Source: Lewinella sp050633125
GTDB lineage: Bacteria > Bacteroidota > Bacteroidia > Chitinophagales > Saprospiraceae
DNA length: 64,000 nt
Assembly (NCBI RefSeq): GCF_050633125.1
Contig: NZ_JBOEFX010000100.1
Span: 16,103 to 80,102, forward strand
Direction of reading: 5' to 3'
Position 1 is the first letter of the stretch; every line of letters starts with the position of its first letter. Shown one piece after another: positions 17,817 through 25,470 of this stretch. Under the pieces are notes generated by a model. It was not told the origin of the DNA and did not search any database. It saw nothing but the letters and a program-made list of their open reading frames with translations. Position numbers and translations under genes: made by a program.

Positions 17817-19091
17817 TTAAATGGTCGTGAAGCCTGTGTAGCTATGCAAGACTTTTGGTAAAACAATACCATCATCAGTCTGGTTGTTTTCCAATAAAGC
17901 TGCATAAATACGGGCCAAAGCCAGCGCGCTACCGTTAAGGGTATGGGCGAGTTGGGTGCCCTTGTCTGTGCGGTACCGAAGCTTTAGGCGGTTGGCCTGG
18001 AAGTCTTCAAAGTTAGAGACAGAGCTTACCTCCAGCCAACGGTCTTGAGCTGCAGAATACACCTCGAAATCAAAAGTCAATGCAGAGGTGAAACCAAGGT
18101 CTCCACCACATAAACGCAAGATGCGGTAGGGTAGTTCGAGCTTTTGCAGAATGCCTTCTACGTGCTTAAGCATTTCCATCAGCGTCTCGTAAGACTTATC
18201 AGGGTGCTGAAGTTGAACGATTTCGACCTTGTCAAACTGATGCACGCGGTTCAGACCACGTACATGTGCGCCGTAAGAGCCTGCTTCCCGTCGGAAACAA
18301 GGCGTGTAGGCCGTCATTTTAATCGGGAAGTCTTCTTCATTGAGGATGACATCACGATAAACATTGGTAACGGGTACCTCAGCGGTGGGGATTAAATAAA
18401 GGTCATCCTCATTGACGTAATACATCTGCCCTTCTTTATCAGGCAGTTGTCCGGTGGCTGTGGCCGTCTCTTCGTTGACCAGGTGTGGAGGTATGATTTC
18501 TTCATAGCCGGCAGCAGCAGCTTCGTCAAGGAAGAAGTTGATTAAGGCACGCTGAAGGCGTGCACCTTTTCCCCGGTACAAAGGAAAGCCAGAACCAGTG
18601 ATTTTTACACCCAGTTCTAGGTCAAAAAGGTCTTTCTCTTTGGCGAGCTCCCAGTGTGGACGAGCGTTTTCTGGTAGTTGAGGCAGCGGCCCATCCCAAG
18701 CTTTGAATACTTCATTGTCTTCATCAGTATTGCCAGCAGGCACTGATTCGTGAGGCATATTGGGAATAGTATATAGGGCTTGGCGCAACGCTTCCACTGT
18801 ATTTTTTAAATCCTGCTCCAGGATACCTGCTTTTTCTTTAAGTTCCGAAACTTCTTGGCGCAACTCAGTGGCTTTGTCTTTTTGACCAGACTTGAAGAGG
18901 TCGCCAATCTGCTCGGAGAGCTGATTGCGCGTAGCAAGTGTACTGTCCAGTTCTGTTTGGAGCGCTTTGCGCTGATCATCGAGGACTAGTGTCTGGTCAA
19001 CAATCTGCAAATCTTCTTCTTTGAAGTTGCGTTTTAGTAAGCCAGCTTTAAGCTGGGCAAGGTTTTCGCGGATAAATGAAGTTCTGAGCAT
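17817..19091 (-). CDS. serS: Seryl-tRNA synthetase
   Basis: Charges tRNA(Ser) and tRNA(Sec). 424 residues, class II. The N-terminal coiled-coil arm that contacts the long variable arm of tRNA(Ser) spans about 30-105. Class II motif 2 (PCFRREAGSYGAHVRGLNRVHQF, about 260-282; only part quoted as FRREAGSYG) and motif 3 (NGSALALARIYAALLEN) are intact. ATG start at 19091. A TATCTTTG -7 element on the minus strand lies 74-81 nt upstream. Confidence 0.96.
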   Translation of the reverse strand: MLRTSFIRENLAQLKAGLLKRNFKEEDLQIVDQTLVLDDQRKALQTELDSTLATRNQLSEQIGDLFKSGQKDKATELRQEVSELKEKAGILEQDLKNTVEALRQALYTIPNMPHESVPAGNTDEDNEVFKAWDGPLPQLPENARPHWELAKEKDLFDLELGVKITGSGFPLYRGKGARLQRALINFFLDEAAAAGYEEIIPPHLVNEETATATGQLPDKEGQMYYVNEDDLYLIPTAEVPVTNVYRDVILNEEDFPIKMTAYTPCFRREAGSYGAHVRGLNRVHQFDKVEIVQLQHPDKSYETLMEMLKHVEGILQKLELPYRILRLCGGDLGFTSALTFDFEVYSAAQDRWLEVSSVSNFEDFQANRLKLRYRTDKGTQLAHTLNGSALALARIYAALLENNQTDDGIVLPKVLHSYTGFTTI

Positions 19092-19164
19092 CTAACTTTT
19101 TGCTTGTTTGCCTTGTTAATACAATAGAAAGCAGGAAAAAATTACCGAAAAGCAGTATTTTTTG

Positions 19165-19172
19165 CAAAGATA
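19165..19172 (-). promoter_or_regulatory. serS -7 element
   Basis: Minus-strand TATCTTTG, an exact TAnnTTTG match, reading toward serS. It abuts the plus-strand -33 box of the rho promoter. Confidence 0.5.
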
Positions 19173-19175
19173 GTA

Positions 19176-19205
19176 TTTGGATTAAAAAAAATAACGCTAT
19201 TTTTG
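19176..19205 (+). promoter_or_regulatory. rho promoter (-33 and -7)
   Basis: TTTG at 19176-19179, 18-nt spacer, TATTTTTG at 19198-19205: both Bacteroidota boxes match with near-ideal spacing. Predicted start near 19212, so the leader is about 250 nt. Confidence 0.65.
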
Positions 19206-19464
19206 CGCTGCAAACATGCCAAGCTACTCTTCCACCTTTGTAGTCCCTACAATCCTTGGGTGAGCATCTTTACAGCAATTCTTAGTTTTCCCTGGTTGAC
19301 ATGATGTCATTTTTTAATTCCTCGAATGCTGCGGGGAGCTTCATGTTGAATACTAGTCAGTAAGAAAAGCCCTTTACGCATTATTGCACCCTACAATTTT
19401 GGGACCTCCCAAAATAATCTACTCTCCTAAACTTTCCGTACAAGAAAAAGTAACATTACTCTAT

Positions 19465-21438
19465 ATGTTTGATATTTTGCAGTTGAATGACATGCTCGTC
19501 CCCGAGCTGAAGGATCTGGCTGAGAAAATGGGCATGACCAGCTACAAGCGCCTCAATAAACAAGAACTTATCCTCAAGATTCTGGACCATCAGGCCGTCG
19601 TTGGCGCTGCTGGCGGTGTGACCCCCGCACCTAAGAAAGAAGCGAAGCCTAAAAGTACAGCAACAGCTAAAGCACCTGCTCAAAAGCCAAGCCGTAGTCG
19701 TACCGCTCCTAAAAAGGGCGATGACAAGAAAGCTGACGATAAGAAAGAAGAAAAAGAATCACAGGATAATCAGCGGGATTCTGAAGAAGATCGCGCTGCC
19801 CGACGTGCCAAAGCAGTACGTAAGCGTGGTCGTCAAGACGAAGATAAGAAGGAAGAAGGAAGTGATGATCGTCGTGACCGCCGTGATAGCCGTGACCGTC
19901 GTGATGATGATCGCCGCGACAATCGCGACCGCCGTGATAATCGCGATGATGACCGCCGTGATAACCGTGACCGCCGCGACAATCGTGATGATCGTGATAA
20001 TCGCCGTGATGGAGATGATCGCCGCGATAACCGCGACCGCCGTGATAATCGTGATGATGACCGCCGTGATAACCGCGACCGTCGCGACAACCGCGATGAT
20101 CGGGATGATCGCCGTGATAACCGCGACCGCCGTGACAATCGTGATGATGATCGTCGCCGTAATAATGATAGCAAGGATGATCAAAACAATGATCGCCAAG
20201 ATCAGGAGAATGGAGCAGATCGTGATGATCGTCCACGTCGCGACGACAAGCCTCGTCGGGAGGAAAAACCTCGTCGTGAGCCTAAAGAGAAGCCCGAAGA
20301 TGTATTCGATATCGAATTAGATGGTATTATCGAAGGAGAAGGTATTTTGGAAATGATGCCTGATGGCTACGGTTTCCTGCGTTCTGCTGACTATAATTAC
20401 CTGACCTCTCCGGATGATATATACGTTTCGCCTTCTCAGATCAAATTATTTGGTCTGCGTACGGGAGATACGGTACAAGGTGCAATTCGCCCTCCGAAAG
20501 AAGGAGAAAAGTACTTCGCTTTGCTGCGAGTGTCCAAGATCAATGGTCTAGACCCTAGAGAAGTGAGCGAGCGTGTACCTTTTGACTACCTCACGCCTTT
20601 GTTCCCGACGGAGCGTTTCAAACTGACGACTTCTCCTACAGGTCGTGATTTTGGTAATCGCCTGATCGATATGTTTACGCCCCTTGGTAAAGGACAGCGT
20701 GGCTTAATCGTAGCACAGCCAAAATCTGGTAAGACCTTCTTGTTGAAGGATATTGCCAATGCTATTTCTAAAAATCACCCTGAATCTTACCTGATTATCC
20801 TACTCATCGACGAACGTCCTGAGGAAGTAACAGATATGAAGCGTAGCGTGAAAGCAGAAGTAATCGCCTCTACCTTTGATGAACCTGCTGATAACCACGT
20901 ACGTGTGGCGGGCGTGGTGCTCGAAAAGGCAAAGCGGATGGTAGAATGTGGCCACGATGTAGTGATCCTGTTGGATTCTATCACTCGTTTGGCCCGTGCT
21001 TACAACACCGTAGCTCCTGCCAGTGGCAAGGTACTTTCCGGTGGTGTAGAAGCCAACGCGCTACAGAAACCTAAGAAGTTCTTTGGTGCTGCCCGTAATA
21101 TCGAGCATGGTGGTTCACTCACCATTTTAGCGACCGCGCTTACGGAGACCGGCTCTAAGATGGATACGGTGATCTTCGAAGAATTCAAAGGTACCGGTAA
21201 CATGGAGCTTTCACTGGATCGTAACCTCGCTAACAAGCGGATGTACCCAGCGATTGACCTTACTTCTTCTAGTACTCGTCGCGAAGACTTGCTTATGGAC
21301 AAAGACACCCTACAACGGATGTTTATCCTGCGCAATCACCTTTCTGACATGAAGCCGGACGAAGCGTTTGATTTCTTACGCAAAAACATGATCCACACTT
21401 CTAGCAACGATGAGTTCCTCTCTTCGATGAATGGATAA
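19465..21438 (+). CDS. rho: Transcription termination factor Rho with long disordered insert
   Basis: Hexameric RNA-dependent ATPase that ends transcripts. From the ATG at 19465 it is 657 residues, about 240 longer than E. coli Rho (419). The order is: Rho N-terminal helix bundle (1-45, LKDLAEKMGM), disordered insert (about 50-270), RNA-binding cold-shock-like domain (about 275-350, GILEMMPDGYGFLRS), ATPase core with Walker A AQPKSGKT near 418-425 and Walker B DVVILLDSITRLARA near 490-505. The core is fully conserved. Within the insert, residues about 132-230 are repeats built on RRDNRD and DDRRDNRDRR. The frame extends upstream to TTG 19384, but the Rho N-domain begins at MFDILQLNDM. Long Rho inserts are known in Bacteroidota. 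Confidence 0.95.
   Translation: MFDILQLNDMLVPELKDLAEKMGMTSYKRLNKQELILKILDHQAVVGAAGGVTPAPKKEAKPKSTATAKAPAQKPSRSRTAPKKGDDKKADDKKEEKESQDNQRDSEEDRAARRAKAVRKRGRQDEDKKEEGSDDRRDRRDSRDRRDDDRRDNRDRRDNRDDDRRDNRDRRDNRDDRDNRRDGDDRRDNRDRRDNRDDDRRDNRDRRDNRDDRDDRRDNRDRRDNRDDDRRRNNDSKDDQNNDRQDQENGADRDDRPRRDDKPRREEKPRREPKEKPEDVFDIELDGIIEGEGILEMMPDGYGFLRSADYNYLTSPDDIYVSPSQIKLFGLRTGDTVQGAIRPPKEGEKYFALLRVSKINGLDPREVSERVPFDYLTPLFPTERFKLTTSPTGRDFGNRLIDMFTPLGKGQRGLIVAQPKSGKTFLLKDIANAISKNHPESYLIILLIDERPEEVTDMKRSVKAEVIASTFDEPADNHVRVAGVVLEKAKRMVECGHDVVILLDSITRLARAYNTVAPASGKVLSGGVEANALQKPKKFFGAARNIEHGGSLTILATALTETGSKMDTVIFEEFKGTGNMELSLDRNLANKRMYPAIDLTSSSTRREDLLMDKDTLQRMFILRNHLSDMKPDEAFDFLRKNMIHTSSNDEFLSSMNG
19861..20160 (+). 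repeat. In-frame Arg/Asp repeat tract inside rho
   Basis: About 300 bp of imperfect tandem repeats built from CGCCGTGATAACCGCGACCG-like units, encoding RRDNRD. Wobble positions vary (CGC/CGT, GAT/GAC, AAT/AAC), so the peptide is more conserved than the DNA. All three minus-strand frames stay open here as an artefact. Confidence 0.85.
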
Positions 21439-21488
21439 GAAGTACTGGGTATTAGGATTTTGATCCACCCGGAACATTATGAATAAAA

Positions 21489-21528
21489 AAAACAGGCTGC
21501 TCCGAGCGAATCGGGGTGGCCTGTTTTT
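21489..21528 (+). terminator. rho intrinsic terminator
   Basis: 17-bp stem (21489-21505 with 21511-21527, three G-U pairs), loop GCGAA, starting in an A-run and ending in TTTTT. Strong. Confidence 0.85.
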
Positions 21529-21539
21529 GGTATAGGGTA

Positions 21540-21912
21540 TCTTTTGGGTTGTGTGGGTAATGGTGTTGTGGGGGTAAACGCCATTATGATACGGCTGTCC
21601 ACCGCTTCTTCGTGCAGTGCAGGGTAAGATATCCTGCTCTACGGAGCGATTATCTCATAGTGAAATCGGCTTAGTATCTTCTTGCTTTAACTTTGCTGAT
21701 CGTTTTATTTCCCCTAGAGGTTCAGGGTTGACCAGGCCTAGCGATGTGGAAGGGTAGCGCCGCCTTGAAGCGGTGCTAGACGGCCTACTGTTTGCTGTGC
21801 CGAAGGCCAGTAAGCAGTAGGCCGGCCGAGCGAATAGCGAGCCCTGCAACGTAGCGCCCCCGCAAAAAGCGGGGGAGGCTCCAAGGAATTAAAGAACTCG
21901 TTGTTCAAAAAC
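21540..21912. other. Intergenic region with no gene
   Basis: After the rho terminator, no ORF has coding character. The left half is unremarkable; the right half (21755-21875) is a set of three hairpins listed separately. It ends at the convergent pxpC stop. Confidence 0.4.
21755..21875. repeat. Cluster of three hairpins (REP-like element)
   Basis: Hairpin 1: TAGCGCCGC / GCGGTGCTA (21755-21763, 21770-21778). Hairpin 2: 17-bp arms with two mismatches at 21781-21797 and 21808-21824, built on CGGCCTACTG. Hairpin 3: CCCCCGC / GCGGGGG (21857-21863, 21869-21875). The linker GGCCGAGCGAATAGCGAGCC resembles wording in the 34800-34905 element. Confidence 0.55.
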
Positions 21913-22743
21913 TCATTTCAATCTAAACCGGACCTCTCTCCCTAGTGGAATCTGATTCAAAGCAGCTAAATGCCGCTCCCGCAAGTAAGCAATGCGTGGA
22001 TAACCTCCGGAGATTTGACCATCTTGGAGAAGGACGATAGGTAAACCGCTGGGTGGCAACTGGATGAACCCAGGCAAGACGGGCAAGCTGTGCTTCAGTT
22101 GGTAGCTTGTGCTTTCGAGCCGTTCTCCCCGTAAGCGGAGGCCCATGCGGTTGCTGTCGCTGCCGATGGTGTAGGTGATGTCTTGCAGCTGACGCTGGGC
22201 TGCATCACTTAATAAGGCAAACTCTGGCCCTGGGAGGATGGGGATGTATTTCTTTTCGACGTTATGTTCTTTGTTGCTTTCCCATTCGATGATGTCGCCT
22301 TTTTTGAGCATCCGGCCTTGGTAACCTCCTATGCCTGCGTTGAGGTAGGTGGCGTAGGAATTGTAGACCTTGTCAACTTGCAAAGTGCCGTTGATGGCAA
22401 TGTAGCCCCGCAAACCATTCGTGGCCATTTTTCCACTGAGGATATCCCCAGGCTGGATGTCGATAAGGGTATGCAGCACCACTGGGGTATCGTTGAGCGC
22501 CCACTGGAAATCGGCTCCGCTGATGGCGATCTGCGCAGTATCGTGAAACTTTATCGTTGGTGCTACGGAAGTACATTCGATGAGGGGAATATCTTCGGAT
22601 AGGTTCAATAAAAGGAGGGCGATCTTGGCCGCATTGCGATCCATAGCACCCGACGGGGGGATGGCGTAGTAGGCCAAGCCTTTCCGGCCTGCATCCTGGA
22701 TGGTGGTGAGCAGGCCGGGTTTGATGATCTCGAAGTTAGGCAT
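21913..22743 (-). CDS. pxpC: 5-oxoprolinase subunit C (carboxyltransferase-like)
   Basis: One of three subunits of the prokaryotic ATP-dependent 5-oxoprolinase, which opens the toxic by-product 5-oxoproline to glutamate. About 277 residues from the ATG at 22743 (MPNFEIIKPG). The early block GLLTTIQDAGRKGLAYYAIPPSGAMDR is the family signature (quoted part: TIQDAGRKG and PPSGAMDR). The C-terminal GQISGGYPRIAYL fits too. The frame is open to 22809, but 22743 starts the conserved domain and overlaps the pxpB stop by 8 nt (ATGCCTAA), suggesting translational coupling. Previously annotated as KipA or allophanate hydrolase subunit 2. Confidence 0.93.
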   Translation of the reverse strand: MPNFEIIKPGLLTTIQDAGRKGLAYYAIPPSGAMDRNAAKIALLLLNLSEDIPLIECTSVAPTIKFHDTAQIAISGADFQWALNDTPVVLHTLIDIQPGDILSGKMATNGLRGYIAINGTLQVDKVYNSYATYLNAGIGGYQGRMLKKGDIIEWESNKEHNVEKKYIPILPGPEFALLSDAAQRQLQDITYTIGSDSNRMGLRLRGERLESTSYQLKHSLPVLPGFIQLPPSGLPIVLLQDGQISGGYPRIAYLRERHLAALNQIPLGREVRFRLK

Positions 22744-23431
22744 TGTAGGCGATGAGGTTGAGTTGTTGAGCATTGATTTGGGTAAACTCCTCTGAGGTGA
22801 TTTGGACACACTGAATCCGGTCTTGCAAATTCAGCGGGAGGGGAGGCAATTGTGGGATTTGCAGGATCGAAACGGGTACCTGGCCAATGACGTGCCAGCC
22901 TCCGGGGCTATCGAGCGCATACAAGCCCAGGTATTTGCCGCCAATGGCCACGGAGTTGGCTTTTACGTATTTAGCGGGCACTGACTTGCGGGGGACGTGC
23001 AAGGTTTTGGGTAAACCATCCAGATAAATGAAGCCGGGTAAGAAGCCGAACATAGCTACGGTGAAATCTGTCGCCAGGAGCTGGTGGATAATTTCTTCTT
23101 TGCTTAACCCTGTGGTTGTGCTTACGCCTTGCCAATCTTCGTGATCTGAAAAATAGATGGGTAGGCGGTAGGTCTTGGTGGGTTGTTGGCTGGAGGCTTG
23201 GAGGCTTGTGAAGCGGTCAATTTTGGAGTCGTCAAAAAGAGCATTTAATTTTAAGCAGATCTCTTGCTCGGTGACGATGACCTCGTCGATAAAGTCGAAC
23301 TTTTTTTCGTAGATGAGCTTACCCAGCGTGGCTAGGGTTCCTTCCTCTGTCGGATGAATGAGCAGGAAGTCATTGTTGAAATTTTGAACTTTGAATTCCG
23401 AATTATGCAGGTGCAGTGATCTTGACGTCAT
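22736..23431 (-). CDS. pxpB: 5-oxoprolinase subunit B
   Basis: 231 residues of the KipI/PxpB family, partner of PxpC in ATP-dependent 5-oxoproline cleavage. Signature stretches: FLPGFIYLDGLP, PRKSVPAKYVKANSVAIGG (quoted part PAKYVKANSVAIGG) and SPGGWHVIGQ. The ATG start lies within the last 29 nt of pxpA, so the genes overlap. The first 15 residues before FLLIHPTEEGTLATLG look non-conserved and the true start might be slightly downstream, but no other ATG is available. Confidence 0.93.
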   Translation of the reverse strand: MTSRSLHLHNSEFKVQNFNNDFLLIHPTEEGTLATLGKLIYEKKFDFIDEVIVTEQEICLKLNALFDDSKIDRFTSLQASSQQPTKTYRLPIYFSDHEDWQGVSTTTGLSKEEIIHQLLATDFTVAMFGFLPGFIYLDGLPKTLHVPRKSVPAKYVKANSVAIGGKYLGLYALDSPGGWHVIGQVPVSILQIPQLPPLPLNLQDRIQCVQITSEEFTQINAQQLNLIAYNA

Positions 23432-24158
23432 TTTCTCTCAAGTAATTATAAATGGTTTGGCTCAAACTTACGGCTCCTGGCGTGTCGCTGTGGAGGCAGA
23501 TGGTGTCTACCTTGATTTTTGCGATCGTTCCATCGGTCAGGCGGACTTCTTCCTTTAGAAAGCCTTTTACTTGTGTTAACACGTCCTCGGGGGTATGAAG
23601 GACGGCATCGGAGTAGGCCCGGCTTCTAAGTTGGGTTATTTGCTGGTAGCGGCGATCAGCGAAGCCTTCCTGGATGACGCCGACCCCATGAGCTGCACAA
23701 TAACCAACGATGTTAGCATTGGCTAAAGTTACAATTTTCAGGACAGGGTCGATGGTTTTGACGGTGCTTACGAATAGCGCTGCCAATGTATCGTTTACCA
23801 ATAAATCATTGTAAAGTGCCCCGTGGGGCTTTACGTGATGGAGGCGTTGGCCGTAACTTTCTACCATTCCTTTGAGGGCACCTATTTGATAGACTAAATC
23901 TGCCATCAATGTCTCCGGATCTATTTTTAGCGACTTCCTGCCAAAATTTTCGCGGTCATTGTACGAAGGGTGCGCTCCGATTTTGACACGGTGTTTAATG
24001 GCTGCCCGAACCGTTTGGGTCATGAGTTGCGGCGTTCCGCTATGGAATCCACAAGCGATGTTGCAGGAGGAGATGAAGGGCATGATTTCTTCATCATAGT
24101 TGCGATTTTGCCCGTCTTTTAGTTCGCCCGTGTCGCAATTGAGGTCGATGGTCTGCAT
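23403..24158 (-). CDS. pxpA: 5-oxoprolinase subunit A (LamB/YcsF family)
   Basis: 251 residues. TIM-barrel-like subunit of 5-oxoprolinase. The start IDLNCDTGEL, then CNIACGFHSG, VKIGAHPSYNDRENFGR and HVKPHGALYN are all family hallmarks. The order pxpA-pxpB-pxpC with overlaps is the standard gene cluster. Genes for NRAMP or biotin-dependent transporters sometimes accompany it, but none is here. The start region on the minus strand is preceded by the G-rich minisatellite at 24226. Confidence 0.95.
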   Translation of the reverse strand: MQTIDLNCDTGELKDGQNRNYDEEIMPFISSCNIACGFHSGTPQLMTQTVRAAIKHRVKIGAHPSYNDRENFGRKSLKIDPETLMADLVYQIGALKGMVESYGQRLHHVKPHGALYNDLLVNDTLAALFVSTVKTIDPVLKIVTLANANIVGYCAAHGVGVIQEGFADRRYQQITQLRSRAYSDAVLHTPEDVLTQVKGFLKEEVRLTDGTIAKIKVDTICLHSDTPGAVSLSQTIYNYLRENDVKITAPA

Positions 24159-24225
24159 GGTGGAGTGTAGGTCTGATTTGGTGGAAGTGAAGTTTAAAGT
24201 TACTGCTTTTGGGGTTGTTTGTTTA

Positions 24226-24259
24226 GGTGCGGGGTGCGGGGTGCTGGGTGCGGGGTGCG
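24226..24259. repeat. G-rich 7-bp minisatellite
   Basis: Five tandem units of GGTGCGG with one variant (GGTGCTG). A further degenerate unit GGTGCGGAGTGC follows at 24278. Upstream of pxpA. Confidence 0.8.
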
Positions 24260-24434
24260 AAAAAACTTCCGACTTTAGGTGCGGAGTGCTTGAAATAGAT
24301 TGAAAAATGCCTCAGGATAGTGATGTTTCGAGGCGTTTTTTTAGTGGGTAGGCCGGGATTCCGATCTTCTATCGGAACAAGCACAAGTGGATAGTAACGG
24401 TATGCGCGCAATGGCTCTGCCATGAGCTGAACAG

Positions 24435-24463
24435 CCCGTCCCGACTAGAAAAGCCGGGACGGG
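24435..24463. repeat. GC-rich hairpin CCCGTCCCG / CGGGACGGG
   Basis: Perfect 9-bp stem with an 11-nt loop and no U-tract; in a divergent region, so not a terminator of a known gene. Confidence 0.6.
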
Positions 24464-24624
24464 AGACGGCATGACTCTTAGTCAATGCAAATCACTCTCG
24501 ATAGATCCGATAGAATTATTAGGAAGTGGAAAAACAACTGTTTTTCGTTGGTCTAAATCGGGGCGATCTCTCTATTTTCGCCTCAATTTCTAAGTAATCA
24601 ACCTTAAATAAAGAAAAATTCACC

Positions 24625-25140
24625 ATGGCTAAACCATCTTCTACTTCCATGACTATGCGCGTTATTCACCGATACCTGGGCTTTTTCCTGGTGGGTATTA
24701 TGGCTGTTTACTCGATGAGTGGTATCGTGCTGATATTTAGGGATACTGATTTCCTTAAATTAGAACACCACTTTGATAAGCAGTTGGAAGCCAATATTAG
24801 CCCTGAAAATCTGGGGCAGGCGCTTGATCTGCGCAAGTTAAAAGTAGACAAAACCGAGGGTGGGATTTACTATTTCAAAGAAGGGACCTACAATAGTGCT
24901 ACTGGTGCTGCAAGCTATAGCTTGAAGGAGTTGCCTACGATTCTGAAAAAAATGACGCATTTGCATAAGGCAAAATCATCGGAGCCGTTGTTTTTTCTCA
25001 ATATCTTCTTCGGCTTGTCGCTCTTGTTTTTCGTGATTTCTTCTTTTTGGATGTTTATGCCCAAGACGGAAGTTTTTCGAAAAGGCTTGTACTTTACGCT
25101 GGGTGGGATTGTGCTGACGCTGATTTTGCTGTTTGTGTAA
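24625..25140 (+). CDS. PepSY-associated membrane protein
   Basis: 171 residues. Starts with a cytoplasmic tail and a helix (RVIHRYLGFFLVGIMAVYSMSGIVLIF) that is the typical first segment of PepSY_TM proteins, then a soluble stretch (about 50-115) resembling one PepSY domain, then two closing helices. These proteins are often linked to iron-reductase or siderophore functions in Bacteroidota, though no such partner is adjacent. It is half the length of full PepSY_TM proteins (about 370-500), so it is a small single-domain member rather than a truncation; the ends are clean. Confidence 0.8.
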   Translation: MAKPSSTSMTMRVIHRYLGFFLVGIMAVYSMSGIVLIFRDTDFLKLEHHFDKQLEANISPENLGQALDLRKLKVDKTEGGIYYFKEGTYNSATGAASYSLKELPTILKKMTHLHKAKSSEPLFFLNIFFGLSLLFFVISSFWMFMPKTEVFRKGLYFTLGGIVLTLILLFV

Positions 25141-25470
25141 AAGGGTGTAAAAGTTGGAAGGGTGTAAAGGTGTAAAGGAGCGTTCAACCATCGGGTATTT
25201 CAAAGCCGGATGTGGAAATGTATCTACACTCTCACCCAATTCAAAGTGACTATGCGGTGAAAAAATCCGCACCTTGTATTCAGTACTTTTTTAGTATTTC
25301 GATGATTTACTAGCTGATATGAGAACTGTAGCACCCTTTGCAAAGTGTAATTTTACTGTGTTAACCTGCACCTTATTGGCTAACTTCGCGTTTAGAGCTT
25401 GTTTGGGACTTGATTTTCGCTACGAAACTGGCCCCAAGCTCTAGCAAGTTAATCCCATAAAATTACGCTC
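25141..25470. other. Intergenic region and structured leader
   Basis: 330 bp with no ORF of coding character. The start carries repeated GGTGTAAA strings (25143-25176). The end has the hairpin at 25393-25443. No TAnnTTTG match found; TAACTTCG at 25381-25388 is close. Confidence 0.4.
25393..25443 (+). other. Nested hairpin in protease leader
   Basis: Outer stem TAGAGCTTG / CAAGCTCTA (9 bp), inner stem TTTCG-CTA-CGAAA, ending 27 nt before the subtilase ATG. Could be a regulatory or stabilising leader structure. Confidence 0.4.

Larger units (their letters stand above)
19092..19464. other. Divergent serS/rho promoter region and long rho leader
   Basis: 373 bp between the serS and rho start codons. 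It holds overlapping divergent promoter elements at 19165-19205, leaving roughly 250 nt of untranslated rho leader. The leader includes a small TGACATGATGTCA element followed by six T (19298-19316). No ORF with coding character other than an upstream extension of rho (from TTG 19384), which I reject. Confidence 0.45.
24159..24624. other. Divergent intergenic region with repeats, no gene
   Basis: 466 bp between pxpA and the PepSY gene. It contains the GGGGTGC minisatellite (24226-24259), a terminator-like stem TGCCTC / GAGGCG with T-run (24307-24342), ATGGC-TCT-GCCAT (near 24409) and the 9-bp hairpin at 24435. TATTTTCG at 24579-24586, one mismatch from TAnnTTTG, is a weak promoter for the PepSY gene. 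Confidence 0.4.

Noticed and set aside
19260..19273. GTGAGCATCTTTAC as a fifth Crp-type site
   Set aside because: One mismatch in the right arm and a housekeeping context; too weak.
19384..19464. Upstream extension of rho from a TTG
   Set aside because: The Rho N-domain starts at the ATG at 19465; the added 27 residues look like untranslated leader.
19709..20236. Long open frames on both strands overlapping the rho insert
   Set aside because: They are by-products of the CGN/GAN repeat codons, which lack stops in other frames. Their peptides are low-complexity His/Asp or Ser/Arg runs, and the rho frame is certain.
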